The notes: generated by a model from the letters alone, not told the origin. A stretch of DNA of 64,000 nucleotides from Helcobacillus massiliensis (GCF_014191425.1 NZ_JACHWP010000001.1:1-64000), one strand, 5' to 3'. Numbered from the stretch's first letter, positions 1 to 8,703 are shown. Program-made: numbers and translations.

Positions 1-1403
1 TTGAAGAGGTCTCCAAGGCTCTCAACCCCGCCCAGCAGGTCGTCAAGATCGTCCACGAGGAGCTCATCGAAGTCCTCGGCGGCGCCACCGGTGAGCTGCG
101 CCTGGCGAAGAACCCGCCCACCGTCATCATGCTCGCCGGCCTCCAGGGCGCCGGTAAGACCACCCTCGCCGGCAAGCTCGCGAAGTGGTTCAAGGAGCAG
201 GGCCACACGCCGATGCTGATCGCATCCGACCTGCAGCGCCCCAACGCCGTCAACCAGCTGCAGATCGTGGGTCGCCGTGCCGGCGTCGCCGTGTACGCCC
301 CGCAGCCCGGCAACGGTGTGGGCGACCCGGTGCAGGTGGCGCGCAACGGTGTCGCCATCGCCCGCGACAAGCACCACGACATCGTCATCGTCGACACCGC
401 GGGTCGCCTCGGTGTGGACGAGGAGATGATGCAGCAGGCCCGCGACATCCGCGACGCCGTCAACCCCGACGACACCCTGTTCGTGGTCGACGCGATGATC
501 GGTCAGGACGCCGCCCGCGTCGCCGAATCGTTCCGCGACGGCGTCGGCTTCACCGGCGTGGTCCTCTCCAAGCTCGACGGCGACGCTCGCGGCGGTGCCG
601 CCCTCTCCATCACCGGCGTCACCGAGCGCCCGATCCTGTTCGCCTCCACCGGTGAGGCCCTCGGCGACTTCGAACGGTTCCACCCGGACCGCATGGCCAA
701 CCGCATCCTCGACATGGGCGACATGCTCTCCCTCATCGAGCAGGCGGAGAGGTCGTTCGATCAGAAGCAGACCGAGCAGATGGCGTCCAAGCTCACCAAG
801 GGTGAGGACTTCGACTTCAACGACTATCTGGGCCTGATGGCGCAGATGAAGAAGATGGGGTCGATGAAGAAGATGCTCGGCATGCTGCCGAACATGCGCC
901 AGTACAAGGAGCAGATCGACCAGTTCGACGACTCCCAGCTGAACCGCATCGAAGCGATCATCCAGTCGATGACCCCGTTCGAACGCGCGAACCCCAAGCA
1001 GATCAACGGGTCCCGTCGGGCCCGCATCGCCGCCGGCTCCGGTGTGACCGTCACCGAAGTGAACCAGCTGCTGGAGCGCTTCAAGCAGGCGCAGAAGATG
1101 ATGGGCTCCATGGGCCAGGGGATGGCCGGCGGCGGCATGCCGGGCGGACCCGGGATGGGCTTCGGCAAGAAGTCCAAGGGCCGCCAGCAACCGCAGCAGA
1201 AGAAGCGGAAGTCGAAGTCCGGCAACCCGGCGAAGCGCGCCGCCCAGGAGAAGGCGTGGGCGCAGAAGCAGGCGAACCAGCCCGCCGGGTCCGCCTTCGG
1301 CCTCGGCGGTCAGGGCGGCGGCGAGATGCCGGACCTGTCCAGCCTCGATCCGAAGCAGCTGAACTCCCTGCCCCCTGAGATGCGGAAGATGTTCGGCAAG
1401 TGA
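1..1403 (+). CDS. ffh: Signal recognition particle protein Ffh (5' end outside window)
   Basis: GTPase subunit of the signal recognition particle, which binds signal sequences of nascent membrane and secreted proteins and hands them to FtsY. The open frame runs in from the window edge (codons from base 3), so the N-terminal helical bundle is missing. The NG GTPase domain shows the P-loop GLQGAGKTT (about base 138), DTAGRLGVDEE, and SKLDGDARGGA. The methionine-rich M domain follows (MAQMKKMGSMKKMLGMLPNM, about 835-900). The tail is Gly/Met- then Lys/Gln-rich. The stop codon overlaps the next start (GTGA). Identification is by family motifs; only the N-terminus is unknown. Confidence 0.97.
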   Translation, partial: EEVSKALNPAQQVVKIVHEELIEVLGGATGELRLAKNPPTVIMLAGLQGAGKTTLAGKLAKWFKEQGHTPMLIASDLQRPNAVNQLQIVGRRAGVAVYAPQPGNGVGDPVQVARNGVAIARDKHHDIVIVDTAGRLGVDEEMMQQARDIRDAVNPDDTLFVVDAMIGQDAARVAESFRDGVGFTGVVLSKLDGDARGGAALSITGVTERPILFASTGEALGDFERFHPDRMANRILDMGDMLSLIEQAERSFDQKQTEQMASKLTKGEDFDFNDYLGLMAQMKKMGSMKKMLGMLPNMRQYKEQIDQFDDSQLNRIEAIIQSMTPFERANPKQINGSRRARIAAGSGVTVTEVNQLLERFKQAQKMMGSMGQGMAGGGMPGGPGMGFGKKSKGRQQPQQKKRKSKSGNPAKRAAQEKAWAQKQANQPAGSAFGLGGQGGGEMPDLSSLDPKQLNSLPPEMRKMFGK

Positions 1404-2515
1404 CAGCCGCGGAGGTGCTCCATCTGAGCGGGCCCATCCTCACCGCCGCCGGTGAGGAGGCCCCCCAGGCGTGGGTGGTGGGCGGCCGGATCACGTTCGA
1501 GCGGCCGACGGGTTCCGCCCCCACCCGGCGCCTGGCCGGATACGCGCTGCCGGGCCTGGCGGACCTGCACTGCCACATCGGCATCAACGACAGCGGTGAG
1601 GGCACCACCCTGGAGACGGCGCGCGAGCAGATGCGCCGCAACCGCGACACCGGTGTCCTCCTGATCCGCGACGCCGGATCCATCATCGACAACTCCCCGC
1701 TGCAGGCCACCGCGCCCGGCGAGGCAGGGCACCTGATGCCCGATCTGGTGCGCTGCGGCCGCCACGTGGCCCGCACCCGCCGCTACCTCATCGGCTATGC
1801 CGACGAGGTCGACCCCCAGGACCTGCCGGCCGCGGTGACGACGCAGGCGGAGCGCTCCGACGGCTGGGTGAAGATCGTCGGCGACTGGATCGACCGCGAC
1901 AAGGGCGACCTCGCCCCCTGCTGGTCCGCGGATGACTTCCGCGCCGCCGCGGATGCCGCCCACGCCGCCGGTGCCCGCATCACCGCGCACACGTTCGATG
2001 AGGAGACCATCCCGCTGATGCTGCAGGCCGGCTTCGACTGCCTGGAGCACGCCACCGGCCTCACCGACGAGACGATCCCCGCGGTCGCCGAGGCCGGTAT
2101 CCCCGTGGTGACGACCCTGGTGAACGTGGACCGGTTCACCGACTACGCCGACCAGGGGGAGCGGAAGTTCCCGCAGTACGCCGCGCACATGCGCCGCCTG
2201 CGGGGGGAGCGCTTCGAGCGGACGTGCGACGCCGTCGACGCGGGCGTGCAGCTGCTGAGCGGCACGGACAGCGGCGGCGTGCTCGGCCACGGCATCATCC
2301 ACGACGAGCTCGACGAGATCGCCAAGTGCGGCCTCAGCGCCGAGCAGATCCTGGATGCGGCTGTGTTCGCGCCGCACGAGTTCCTCCGCAAGCCCGGGCT
2401 GGTGGAGGGCGCGCCGGCGAACCTCATCGTGACCGCGGAGGATCCGCGCCGCGACCACCGAGCGCTGCGCGATCTGGACGCGATCATGCTGCGCGGGGAG
2501 GTCGTCGGCGGCTGA
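1400..2515 (+). CDS. Amidohydrolase-superfamily metal-dependent hydrolase
   Basis: A 371-residue amidohydrolase of unknown substrate. Metal-site motifs of the superfamily are visible: HxH in DLHCHIG (H57, H59), a candidate bridging lysine in WVKIVGDW (K158), H197 in AHTFDEE, H217 in CLEHATG and D290 in SGTDSGG. The short N- and C-terminal parts fit the small beta-sandwich typical of imidazolonepropionase/prolidase-like members. The GTG start overlaps the ffh stop by four bases (GTGA), suggesting translational coupling with ffh. The pairing with ffh hints at no particular substrate, and I assign none. Confidence 0.88.
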   Translation: MTAAEVLHLSGPILTAAGEEAPQAWVVGGRITFERPTGSAPTRRLAGYALPGLADLHCHIGINDSGEGTTLETAREQMRRNRDTGVLLIRDAGSIIDNSPLQATAPGEAGHLMPDLVRCGRHVARTRRYLIGYADEVDPQDLPAAVTTQAERSDGWVKIVGDWIDRDKGDLAPCWSADDFRAAADAAHAAGARITAHTFDEETIPLMLQAGFDCLEHATGLTDETIPAVAEAGIPVVTTLVNVDRFTDYADQGERKFPQYAAHMRRLRGERFERTCDAVDAGVQLLSGTDSGGVLGHGIIHDELDEIAKCGLSAEQILDAAVFAPHEFLRKPGLVEGAPANLIVTAEDPRRDHRALRDLDAIMLRGEVVGG

Positions 2516-2520
2516 GGCCG

Positions 2521-2550
2521 TCAGCGCAGGATCCGCATCAGCGCAGGATC
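2521..2550. repeat. Short tandem duplication at the end of the LysE remnant
   Basis: The 13-mer tcagcgcaggatc occurs at 2521-2533 and again at 2538-2550. On the minus strand it duplicates the last codons and TGA stop of the LysE-like remnant, consistent with slippage in unconstrained sequence. Confidence 0.7.
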
Positions 2551-2741
2551 AGTGTGAGCGCGATGACCAGCATCGTCACGCCCACGAGGACGTCGAGCAG
2601 GCGCGCCCCGTAGCCGAGCGCCGTGAACCACAGGATGCTCGCAGCAATCGCGCCGAGACCGAAGCTCCACCGGCCGTCCCCGTGCGCTGCCGCGCCGCAG
2701 GGACAGCAGTCCGGAGAGGAGCATGGGGTCGATGGTGGGGC
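2538..2741 (-). pseudogene. Decayed LysE/RhtB-type amino-acid exporter (C-terminal remnant)
   Basis: Reading the minus strand, about 47 codons (2681 down to 2541) resemble the C-terminus of LysE/ArgO exporters: GDGRWSFGLGA, SILWFTALGYGARLL, then DVLVGVTMLVIAL before a TGA. In the family a linker of roughly a dozen residues normally separates GARLL from the last helix, so there appears to be an internal deletion. Just upstream, IDPMLLSGLLS (2729-2697) resembles the preceding family segment but lies in another frame, implying a frameshift near 2697. No intact 5' portion is seen. The similarity is from memory of the family, not from an alignment. This remnant holds most of the 427-base gap between the amidohydrolase and rpsP. 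Confidence 0.55.
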
Positions 2742-2809
2742 CGGTGGGCAGGATGCGACTGTGCGGACCGGCACATGGGATCGCCCTGGCCGGGTGCGGT
2801 GAATCCTGG

Positions 2810-2815
2810 CATAAT
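2810..2815 (+). promoter_or_regulatory. Candidate -10 box for rpsP
   Basis: CATAAT lies about 130 bases upstream of rpsP in otherwise GC-rich DNA. No convincing -35 was found, so this is a weak call. It would give a leader of roughly 125 nt for rpsP-khpA. Confidence 0.35.
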
Positions 2816-2942
2816 CATCTGCTGTATGTGTCGCCGGCAGCCCTCTACCTGCCGCCGATGCGTCCAGCCGAAGGACGTGCGCCCCGCATGACCCCACAGG
2901 GTGCGCCGAATTCACCCACCGTCAAGAAGGAGAGACAGCCGC

Positions 2943-3419
2943 GTGGCCGTCAAGATTCGTCTGAAGCGCATGGGCAAGGTCCATGCACCCCACTACCGCG
3001 TCGTCGTCGTCGATTCGCGCAAGAAGCGCGACGGCGCCGTCATCGAGGAGATCGGTGTCTACCGTCCCACCGAGGAGCCCTCGCTGATCGAGGTCGACTC
3101 CGAGCGTGCACAGTACTGGCTGGGCGTCGGCGCCCAGACCTCCGACCAGGTCGCAGCCATCCTGCGCGCGACCGGCGACTGGGCCAAGTTCAAGGGCGAG
3201 GAGGGCGCCGAGGGCACCCTGAAGACCAAGGCCGAGAAGGAGTCCGCTGAGGAGCGCATCGCCGCCGCTGACAAGCAGGCAGCTGAGAAGCGCGACGAGG
3301 CGAAGAAGGCCAAGGAGAAGGCAGAGGCTGAGAAGGTCGCCGCCGAAGCCGAGGCCGCTGAGGGCTCCGAGGACGCTCCGGCTGAGGACGCCTCCGCTGA
3401 GGCGTCGGACGAGGCCTGA
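2943..3419 (+). CDS. rpsP: 30S ribosomal protein S16
   Basis: Small-subunit protein needed for 16S assembly. The first 80 residues are the conserved S16 fold ([38 protein letters not shown]). The GTG start at 2943 was chosen because VAVKIRLKR is the canonical N-terminus and aaggagag lies a short distance upstream. At 158 residues it is much longer than a typical S16. The extra C-terminal half is Ala/Glu/Lys-rich and predicted helical and disordered, as in other actinobacterial S16 proteins. khpA follows after two bases, so the two are certainly co-transcribed. Confidence 0.97.
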   Translation: MAVKIRLKRMGKVHAPHYRVVVVDSRKKRDGAVIEEIGVYRPTEEPSLIEVDSERAQYWLGVGAQTSDQVAAILRATGDWAKFKGEEGAEGTLKTKAEKESAEERIAAADKQAAEKRDEAKKAKEKAEAEKVAAEAEAAEGSEDAPAEDASAEASDEA

Positions 3420-3421
3420 GC

Positions 3422-3664
3422 ATGACCGCTCGCGCTGAGGCACTGTCGCACCTGGTCAGCGGCATCGTGGACAACCCCGATGACGTCCGCGTCAGGGAGA
3501 AGAACACGCGCCGCGGCCCGCTGCTGGAGGTCCGGGTCAACCCCGAGGACCTCGGCCGCGTGATCGGCCGCTCGGGTCGCACCGCTCGCGCTCTGCGCAC
3601 GGTCACCCAGGCGCTGTCCGATGACGACGTCCGTGTCGACATCGTCGACACCGACAAGCGGTGA
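3422..3664 (+). CDS. khpA: KH-domain RNA-binding protein KhpA (YlqC family)
   Basis: An 80-residue single-KH-domain protein. The GxxG loop region is visible in LGRVIGRSGRTARALRTV (residues about 41-58). In Gram-positive bacteria KhpA partners KhpB/Jag and binds many RNAs, affecting cell division and elongation. It starts two bases after the rpsP stop, the conserved rpsP-khpA-rimM-trmD neighbourhood. A strong hairpin follows 33 bases after the stop. Confidence 0.95.
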   Translation: MTARAEALSHLVSGIVDNPDDVRVREKNTRRGPLLEVRVNPEDLGRVIGRSGRTARALRTVTQALSDDDVRVDIVDTDKR

Positions 3665-3696
3665 CCCAGCCGCAGCGACCGTGCCCCTCATGCACC

Positions 3697-3730
3697 AAGG
3701 CGGCAGCACCCTCCGGGGCGCTGCCGCCTT
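3697..3730 (+). terminator. Hairpin terminator after khpA
   Basis: Perfect 11-bp stem aaggcggcagc / gctgccgcctt with a 12-nt loop. There is no U-tract, as is common for actinobacterial terminators. It separates rpsP-khpA from the lipoprotein gene. Confidence 0.75.
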
Positions 3731-3760
3731 CGCTCATCCCCACCACCTGAAGGCAGACCA

Positions 3761-4636
3761 GTGACCATCACCCGTACGCTCCGCCGCACCACCGCCACCA
3801 CCGCAGCGGCCCTCAGTTCCCTGCTGCTCATCGCCGCCTGCACCGGCCCCGGCGGGCAGGCGCAGAAGCCGGCCGAGCAGCAGAGCCCGTCGGCGTCCAG
3901 CACCGCCGCTGAGAACCCCGCCACGAAGGCGGCCTGCCTCGACTTCTTCGGCGACCCCGACTACCTGTCCCCGAAGGCGTACGAGATCCTCGGGCTCGCC
4001 GGCAGCGTCGCCGAATCCACCGATGGCGACACCCAGTTCTTCGCCTCCGGCGCCGACACCCTGCGCACCGTGTTCCAGGACGCCGACGACTCCGTCCGCA
4101 CCGACGTGGAACCGCTGATGGCCTGGTTCCAGGACGAAGCCCCGAAGGGCTCGAAGGCGGACATGGGGGCGTTCGCCGACGCTTACCGCGGTGTCGCCGC
4201 CGCCTGCTCCGGCTATTCGCAGGCCGCCGCGTTCGACGCCGACCCGTCGAAGGGCGGCCAGAAGTCCGCGAAGCTCGTGTGCTCCGAACTGAGCACGAAA
4301 CCGCAGACCCTCGGTGTGTTCAGCACCGCGAACGTGCTGCCGTCCGAGATGTTCCGCGTGGTGGGGCTGTCCCCGCGCACCGTCAGCGCTGACGACATGG
4401 ACACCGTGAAGCGGGTCAACGACTACCTCGAGCAGCAGAAGCGCGCGGTGGACGATGAGGGCGTCGCCGCCGCCATCGGCGAGATCCAGAAGCCGTTCAC
4501 CGCCGCTCTGGACGGCGACATGGACTCCCCGGGGCTGCGGGACGCGATGGACCAGTTCGGCTCCGCCTGCTCGTCCGCCGGATTCTCCGGCGCCAGCGAC
4601 GTCACCGACAGCGAGTCCGGCGACCTCGCCGGCTGA
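3761..4636 (+). CDS. Predicted lipoprotein, function unknown
   Basis: A 291-residue secreted lipoprotein. The N-terminus has basic residues, a hydrophobic stretch and a lipobox LLIAAC (Cys27), followed by a Ser/Gln/Ala-rich linker. The rest is acidic and soluble with no domain I recognise. Its three later cysteines fall at conserved-looking positions (AAC, LVCSEL, GSACSS). The GTG start at 3761 sits 30 bases after the khpA terminator hairpin. It lies 15 bases before rimM, so it may be co-transcribed with rimM-trmD, but nothing links it to ribosome maturation. Confidence 0.82.
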   Translation: MTITRTLRRTTATTAAALSSLLLIAACTGPGGQAQKPAEQQSPSASSTAAENPATKAACLDFFGDPDYLSPKAYEILGLAGSVAESTDGDTQFFASGADTLRTVFQDADDSVRTDVEPLMAWFQDEAPKGSKADMGAFADAYRGVAAACSGYSQAAAFDADPSKGGQKSAKLVCSELSTKPQTLGVFSTANVLPSEMFRVVGLSPRTVSADDMDTVKRVNDYLEQQKRAVDDEGVAAAIGEIQKPFTAALDGDMDSPGLRDAMDQFGSACSSAGFSGASDVTDSESGDLAG

Positions 4637-4651
4637 CAGACAGGAACTCCC

Positions 4652-5233
4652 ATGCCCAGCGAGAACACCATCACCGTCGCCGTCGGCACCATCGGCCGGG
4701 CGCACGGACTCAAGGGGGAGGTGGCCGTCATGCTGCGCACCGACATCCCCGAGGTCCGCCTCGCCGACGGGGCCGTGCTCGACCTCGACCCCGCCGGCGT
4801 CATCGGTGCGGACACGACAGCTCTGCCGCGCACCCTCACCGTCACCTCCACCCGCATCCAGCAGGGCCGCTGGTACGCGAAGTTCGCTGAACTGCGCGAC
4901 CGCACCGCCGCCGAACAGGTCCGCGGCGCTGACCTCACGGTGCGGCTGGACCGGGACGAGGAGTTCGAGCAGGATCCTGACGCCTGGTACCCGTCGGAGC
5001 TGAAGGGCCTGCCGGTGGTGACGGCCGACGGCACCGAACTCGGCACCGTCCTCGACCTCGAGCACTACCCCGCGCAGGACGTCCTCATCGTCCGCGCCGT
5101 CAGCGGTCAGCGCGTCATGTTGCCGTTCGTGGAGGAGCTCGTGCCGGAAGTGGACCTCGAGCAGGGGCGGATCGTCGCCGACCCGCCCGGTGGTCTGTTC
5201 GACCCGGAGAACGCGGACTCGGAGCGCGACTGA
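4652..5233 (+). CDS. rimM: Ribosome maturation factor RimM
   Basis: Assists 30S assembly, acting at the 16S 3' major domain with S19. The 193-residue protein has the N-terminal barrel signature [19 protein letters not shown] and the C-terminal PRC-barrel with the [13 protein letters not shown] segment and [21 protein letters not shown]. The ATG follows the lipoprotein gene by 15 bases with aggaactcc upstream. trmD starts one base after its stop, the conserved rimM-trmD pair. Confidence 0.96.
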   Translation: MPSENTITVAVGTIGRAHGLKGEVAVMLRTDIPEVRLADGAVLDLDPAGVIGADTTALPRTLTVTSTRIQQGRWYAKFAELRDRTAAEQVRGADLTVRLDRDEEFEQDPDAWYPSELKGLPVVTADGTELGTVLDLEHYPAQDVLIVRAVSGQRVMLPFVEELVPEVDLEQGRIVADPPGGLFDPENADSERD

Positions 5234-5234
5234 C

Positions 5235-5963
5235 ATGCGCATCGACGTCATCACCATCTTCCCCGAGTACCTGCATCCGCTGGACCTGTCCCTCATCGGG
5301 AAGGCACGCCGTGACGGCGCCCTCGACCTGCAGCTGCACAACCTGCGGGACTTCACCCACGACCGCCACCGCACCGTGGACGACACTCCCGTCGGCGGCG
5401 GCGCCGGCATGGTGATGAAGCCGGAGCCGTGGGCGGAGGCGTTCGCCCACGTCATCGAGGCGGGCCGACGGGCCCTGGGGGACGATCAGGCGCAGCCGAT
5501 CGTGATCTTCCCGAACCCCGCCGGTGAGCCGTTCCGGCAGGCCGCGGCGCAGTCCCTGAGCGGTGAGCAGTGGCTGATTTTCGCCTGCGGTCGCTATGAA
5601 GGCATTGACGAGCGCGTCTACGAATACCTGCGGGACACCGGCATCGAGACGCGCCTGCACTCCCTCGGCGACTACGTCCTCAACGGCGGCGAGGTCGCGG
5701 TGCTGGCGATGACCGAAGCGATCGTTCGGCTCGTGCCCGGCGTGCTCGGCAACCCGGAGTCGATCGTGGAGGAGTCCCATTCGGTCGGTCTGCTGGAGTA
5801 CCCGATCTACACGAAGCCGGCATCGTGGACGTCGCCGGACGGGCAGGTGCGCGACGTGCCGGAGGTGCTGATGAGCGGGCATCACGGTCGCATCGCCCAG
5901 TGGCGGCGCGAGCAGGCCGTGCAGCGGACCCGGGAGCGGCGGCCGGACCTGCTGGGGGAGTGA
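5235..5963 (+). CDS. trmD: tRNA (guanine-N1-)-methyltransferase TrmD
   Basis: Makes m1G37 in tRNAs reading CNN codons, preventing +1 frameshifts. It is a 242-residue SPOUT enzyme beginning [13 protein letters not shown]. Knot motifs include [30 protein letters not shown] and [17 protein letters not shown]. The ATG at 5235 gives the canonical N-terminus and follows the rimM stop by a single base; an upstream in-frame start would overlap rimM by 44 bases and add residues absent from the family. Length matches the family. Confidence 0.97.
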   Translation: MRIDVITIFPEYLHPLDLSLIGKARRDGALDLQLHNLRDFTHDRHRTVDDTPVGGGAGMVMKPEPWAEAFAHVIEAGRRALGDDQAQPIVIFPNPAGEPFRQAAAQSLSGEQWLIFACGRYEGIDERVYEYLRDTGIETRLHSLGDYVLNGGEVAVLAMTEAIVRLVPGVLGNPESIVEESHSVGLLEYPIYTKPASWTSPDGQVRDVPEVLMSGHHGRIAQWRREQAVQRTRERRPDLLGE

Positions 5964-6036
5964 CCCCGTCGGCCCCCCTGCGCGCGGCAGGCGGCGGCCC
6001 GTGGTGGGATTCGCACCGCAGCGGCGGGGCGCAGCA

Positions 6037-6065
6037 TTGCCCCCGCGGGGCTTTGGTGGAAGAAT
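6037..6065 (+). promoter_or_regulatory. Candidate rplS promoter
   Basis: TTGCCC (6037-6042), a 17-bp spacer and AAGAAT (6060-6065) form a plausible sigma-70-type promoter. It predicts a leader of about 185 nt before rplS, long enough for control by L19 or by RNA structure. It occupies the 295-base gap between trmD and rplS, where I see no gene. Confidence 0.5.
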
Positions 6066-6258
6066 CGTGGACTGTGCGCATCGCGCCGTCCACTGCCTCA
6101 GGGGTGGTCGGCACTGAGCGATCGGGCAGGTCCGTTGCCATGGGAGTGGCAGCCAGAGGCCCAGCACACACCTCATTGTGAGTGACGCTCGTCGGCCGCG
6201 TGCCGGCGAGGGTGAAGACATCTCCCGTCGACCTGGGGCGAGGGGTAGGAGAGACATC

Positions 6259-6609
6259 ATGCAGAAGCTCGATGCACTCGATGCAGCTCAGCTGCGCGAC
6301 AACATCCCGGCGTTCCGCGCGGGCGACAACGTCAAGGTCCACGTGCGCGTGGTCGAGGGCAACCGCTCTCGTATCCAGGTGTTCCAGGGCTACGTCCTCG
6401 CTCGTCAGGGCGGCGGCATCCGCGAGACCTTCCGCGTCCGCAAGGTCTCCTTCGGTGTGGGCGTGGAGCGCGTGTTCCCGGTGCACGCACCGACGATCGA
6501 CAAGATCGAGGTCGTGACCCGCGGTGACGTGCGCCGCGCGAAGCTGTACTACCTGCGCGGCCTCACCGGCAAGAAGGCCCGCATCCGCGAGAAGCGCGAC
6601 CACAGCTGA
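6259..6609 (+). CDS. rplS: 50S ribosomal protein L19
   Basis: L19 sits at the 30S-50S interface. The 116-residue protein shows the family core [52 protein letters not shown] and [18 protein letters not shown]. The ATG at 6259 was chosen for the conserved N-terminus [13 protein letters not shown] and the SD-like taggagag upstream. It is followed closely by the first signal peptidase gene, an arrangement also known in streptomycetes. Confidence 0.97.
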   Translation: MQKLDALDAAQLRDNIPAFRAGDNVKVHVRVVEGNRSRIQVFQGYVLARQGGGIRETFRVRKVSFGVGVERVFPVHAPTIDKIEVVTRGDVRRAKLYYLRGLTGKKARIREKRDHS

Positions 6610-6650
6610 GCACCGCTCAGTCACGTCCGGAACGGCGGCCCCTGTGGACA

Positions 6651-7190
6651 GTGGTCGCCGTTTCCGTCATTCTCGCCCTCCTGGCGGTGCTCGGGGTGCG
6701 GCAGTTCGTCACCGAACCGTTCCGCATTCCCTCCGAGTCGATGCAGCCCACCCTGCAGCGCGGCGATGTCATCCTCGTGGACCGCAGCACCCGGGGCACC
6801 GCAGAGCGCGGCCAGGTCGTCGTGTTCGACGGCACCGGCTACTTCTCCTCGGCCGACGGGTCCACCCACTTCTGGACGAAGCGCGTCATCGGGATCGGCG
6901 GGGACGAGGTCCAGTGCTGCAGCCCGTCAGGCGCCATCACTGTCAACGGCGACGAACTGGACGAACCCTACCTGCCGCCGGGGGTGAAGCCGTCGGCCCA
7001 GGAGTTCCACGTGAAGGTCCCGGCGGGACGGATGTTCGTCCTCGGCGACAACCGTGAGAACTCCGCTGATTCCCGCAGCCAGCTCGGCGCCCCCGGCGGC
7101 GGCATGGTGCCCGTGGAGCGGGTGCGCGGAGAAGTGCGCTGGATCGTGCTGCCCCCTGGGCGCTTCGGCGGCGCCCCCGACCTAGGATGA
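6651..7190 (+). CDS. lepB: Signal peptidase I (first of two)
   Basis: Membrane-anchored serine/lysine protease that removes signal peptides after Sec or Tat export. The 179-residue protein has one N-terminal membrane segment (residues 1-17), the catalytic serine in PSESMQPTL (S30), the general-base lysine in TKRVIGIGGD (K77) and GDNRENSADSR. The start is uncertain. The only canonical in-frame start after an upstream stop is GTG 6651, which has no clear Shine-Dalgarno and leaves almost no cytoplasmic residues. CTG 6606, overlapping the rplS stop, would add a basic N-terminus. It overlaps or abuts lepB2. Confidence 0.92.
   Translation: MVAVSVILALLAVLGVRQFVTEPFRIPSESMQPTLQRGDVILVDRSTRGTAERGQVVVFDGTGYFSSADGSTHFWTKRVIGIGGDEVQCCSPSGAITVNGDELDEPYLPPGVKPSAQEFHVKVPAGRMFVLGDNRENSADSRSQLGAPGGGMVPVERVRGEVRWIVLPPGRFGGAPDLG
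7183..7188 (+). promoter_or_regulatory. Leaderless-type -10 box for second signal peptidase
   Basis: TAGGAT ends 7 nt before ATG 7196. This spacing puts the transcript start at or next to the start codon and favours 7196 over the ATG at 7187. Confidence 0.5.
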
Positions 7191-7195
7191 GACCG

Positions 7196-7996
7196 ATGAG
7201 CACCTCACCTGAGACTTCCCCACCGGCTGCGGAGCCCGATCCCGCGCCGACCGGCCGCCGCCGTCGCGCAGCGCGCCGCGGCCTCGGCCGCACCATCCTC
7301 GACTACGCCCTCACGCTCGGCATCGCGCTGCTGATCGCCGTGCTGATCAAAACATTCGTGGTGCAGCCGTTCTACGTGCCGTCCGGGTCGATGCGCCCCA
7401 CCCTGATGGAGCAGGACAAGATCCTCGTCTCGAAGTTCCACGACGACCTCAAGGACATCAACCGCGGTGACGTGGTGGTGTTCGAGGACCCGTCGGACTG
7501 GGTGGGCAGCGAGTTCCCGGAGCCGACAGGTGCCCGCGCCGGTGTGCAGAAGGCCCTCAGTGTGGTGGGTCTGATGCCGGACCCCTCGCAGCGGTTCCTC
7601 GTCAAGCGCGTCATCGGCATGCCCGGTGACACCGTGCAGTGCGAATCCACCGACGGGCCAGTGAAGGTCAACGGCGAAGAGCTGACGGAGCCGTACATCA
7701 GTCCCGATGCGGGCGCCTGCCAGGCGGAGTTCTCCGTCACCGTCCCGCAGGGCAAGTTCTGGGTGATGGGCGACAACCGCTACCGCTCCGCCGACTCCGC
7801 CTACCGCGAAGCCAGCGGCATCGACGGCTTCGTGCCCGAGGACCACCTGGTGGGCCGCGCGTTCGTCATCATGTGGCCGATCAGCTCCTGGGCATGGCTG
7901 AACGACGGCGAGAAGTCGTTCAGCGGCGTGCCGGAGCCGTCCGCCCGCGCCGACCAGGTGACGCTGCGACGCGGCGACCTCGCTGCCGCCGCCTGA
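7196..7996 (+). CDS. lepB: Signal peptidase I (second of two)
   Basis: Paralogue of the preceding gene. It has a Pro/Arg-rich cytoplasmic tail, one membrane segment (ILDYALTLGIALLIAVLIK), the serine in VPSGSMRPTL, the lysine in FLVKRVIGMPGD and the GDNRYRSADSAYR motif. It has a longer insertion between Ser and Lys than the first copy. Start 7196 (266 residues) was chosen because a TAGGAT box lies 7 nt upstream; ATG 7187 would overlap the first copy's stop. Two adjacent non-identical signal peptidases suggest a division of substrates, as seen for the clustered sip genes of streptomycetes. Confidence 0.95.
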   Translation: MSTSPETSPPAAEPDPAPTGRRRRAARRGLGRTILDYALTLGIALLIAVLIKTFVVQPFYVPSGSMRPTLMEQDKILVSKFHDDLKDINRGDVVVFEDPSDWVGSEFPEPTGARAGVQKALSVVGLMPDPSQRFLVKRVIGMPGDTVQCESTDGPVKVNGEELTEPYISPDAGACQAEFSVTVPQGKFWVMGDNRYRSADSAYREASGIDGFVPEDHLVGRAFVIMWPISSWAWLNDGEKSFSGVPEPSARADQVTLRRGDLAAAA

Positions 7997-7997
7997 C

Positions 7998-8693
7998 ATG
8001 GTCGTGGACCCCACCGCGGTCGACGAGGAGCGCCTCGCCGCGGACCTGTTCGCCGCCCACCCCGACGCGGCCCGCGCCGCCGTCATCGGTGTGGACGAAG
8101 TGGGCCGCGGAGCCCTCGCCGGCCCCGTCCTGGTGGGCGCGTTCGCGCTCATCGTCCACCGGCGGGCCGACGGGTCCGCCCGCGCCCAGGTCCTGCCGGA
8201 CGGCATCCGCGACTCCAAGCAGCTCACCGCGAAGCGCCGGGCCGCCGTCAGCGCCGCCCTGCGGGCGGACGAGGACCTGATCTGGGCGACCGGGTCCGCC
8301 GCCGCGGTCGAGATCGACGAGGTCGGGATCGGCGCCGCGCTCGGCGTGGCGGCGAGGCGGGCACTGGAATCCGTCGGCCGCCGCCTCGAGGAGACGGATG
8401 CCCAGCTGCCGATCGCGGGGATCATCCTGGACGGCAACCTGGACTTCGTCACCGACGGCCTCGGCCCCGTGCCCGTGCTCGTGCGGGTGAAGGCCGATCA
8501 GGACTGCGTCAGCGCTGCCGCGGCGAGCGTGCTCGCGAAGGTGGAGAGGGACTCCCTCATGGAGGCGCTGGACCGGACGGCGCCGGCGTATGCGTGGGCG
8601 TCGAACAAGGGGTACGGATCGGCCGCACATCGCGCCGCGATCGCTGAGCACGGTCTTCACCCGGAGCACAGGTCCACCTGGAAGCTGGCGTAG
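7998..8693 (+). CDS. rnhB: Ribonuclease HII
   Basis: Cleaves the RNA strand of RNA-DNA hybrids and starts removal of misincorporated ribonucleotides. The 231-residue protein has the acidic tetrad: D33 and E34 in IGVDEVGRGALAGPV, D145 in ILDGNLDF and D167 in VKADQD, followed by AAAASVLAKVERD. DSKQLTAKRR is also typical. ATG is one base after the lepB2 stop, so it is in the same transcript. rplS-lepB-rnhB is a conserved bacterial order. Confidence 0.96.
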   Translation: MVVDPTAVDEERLAADLFAAHPDAARAAVIGVDEVGRGALAGPVLVGAFALIVHRRADGSARAQVLPDGIRDSKQLTAKRRAAVSAALRADEDLIWATGSAAAVEIDEVGIGAALGVAARRALESVGRRLEETDAQLPIAGIILDGNLDFVTDGLGPVPVLVRVKADQDCVSAAAASVLAKVERDSLMEALDRTAPAYAWASNKGYGSAAHRAAIAEHGLHPEHRSTWKLA

Positions 8694-8696
8694 GGT
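8691..8696 (+). promoter_or_regulatory. Leaderless-type -10 box for the DUF2469 gene
   Basis: TAGGGT, overlapping the rnhB stop codon, lies 7 nt before GTG 8704. No Shine-Dalgarno is present in the interval. Confidence 0.5.
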
Positions 8697-8703
8697 TGAC
8701 GGC

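Noticed and set aside
3734-5455. A 573-residue open frame antisense to the lipoprotein and rimM genes
   Set aside because: No recognisable domain and it covers the intact rimM and the start of trmD on the other strand.
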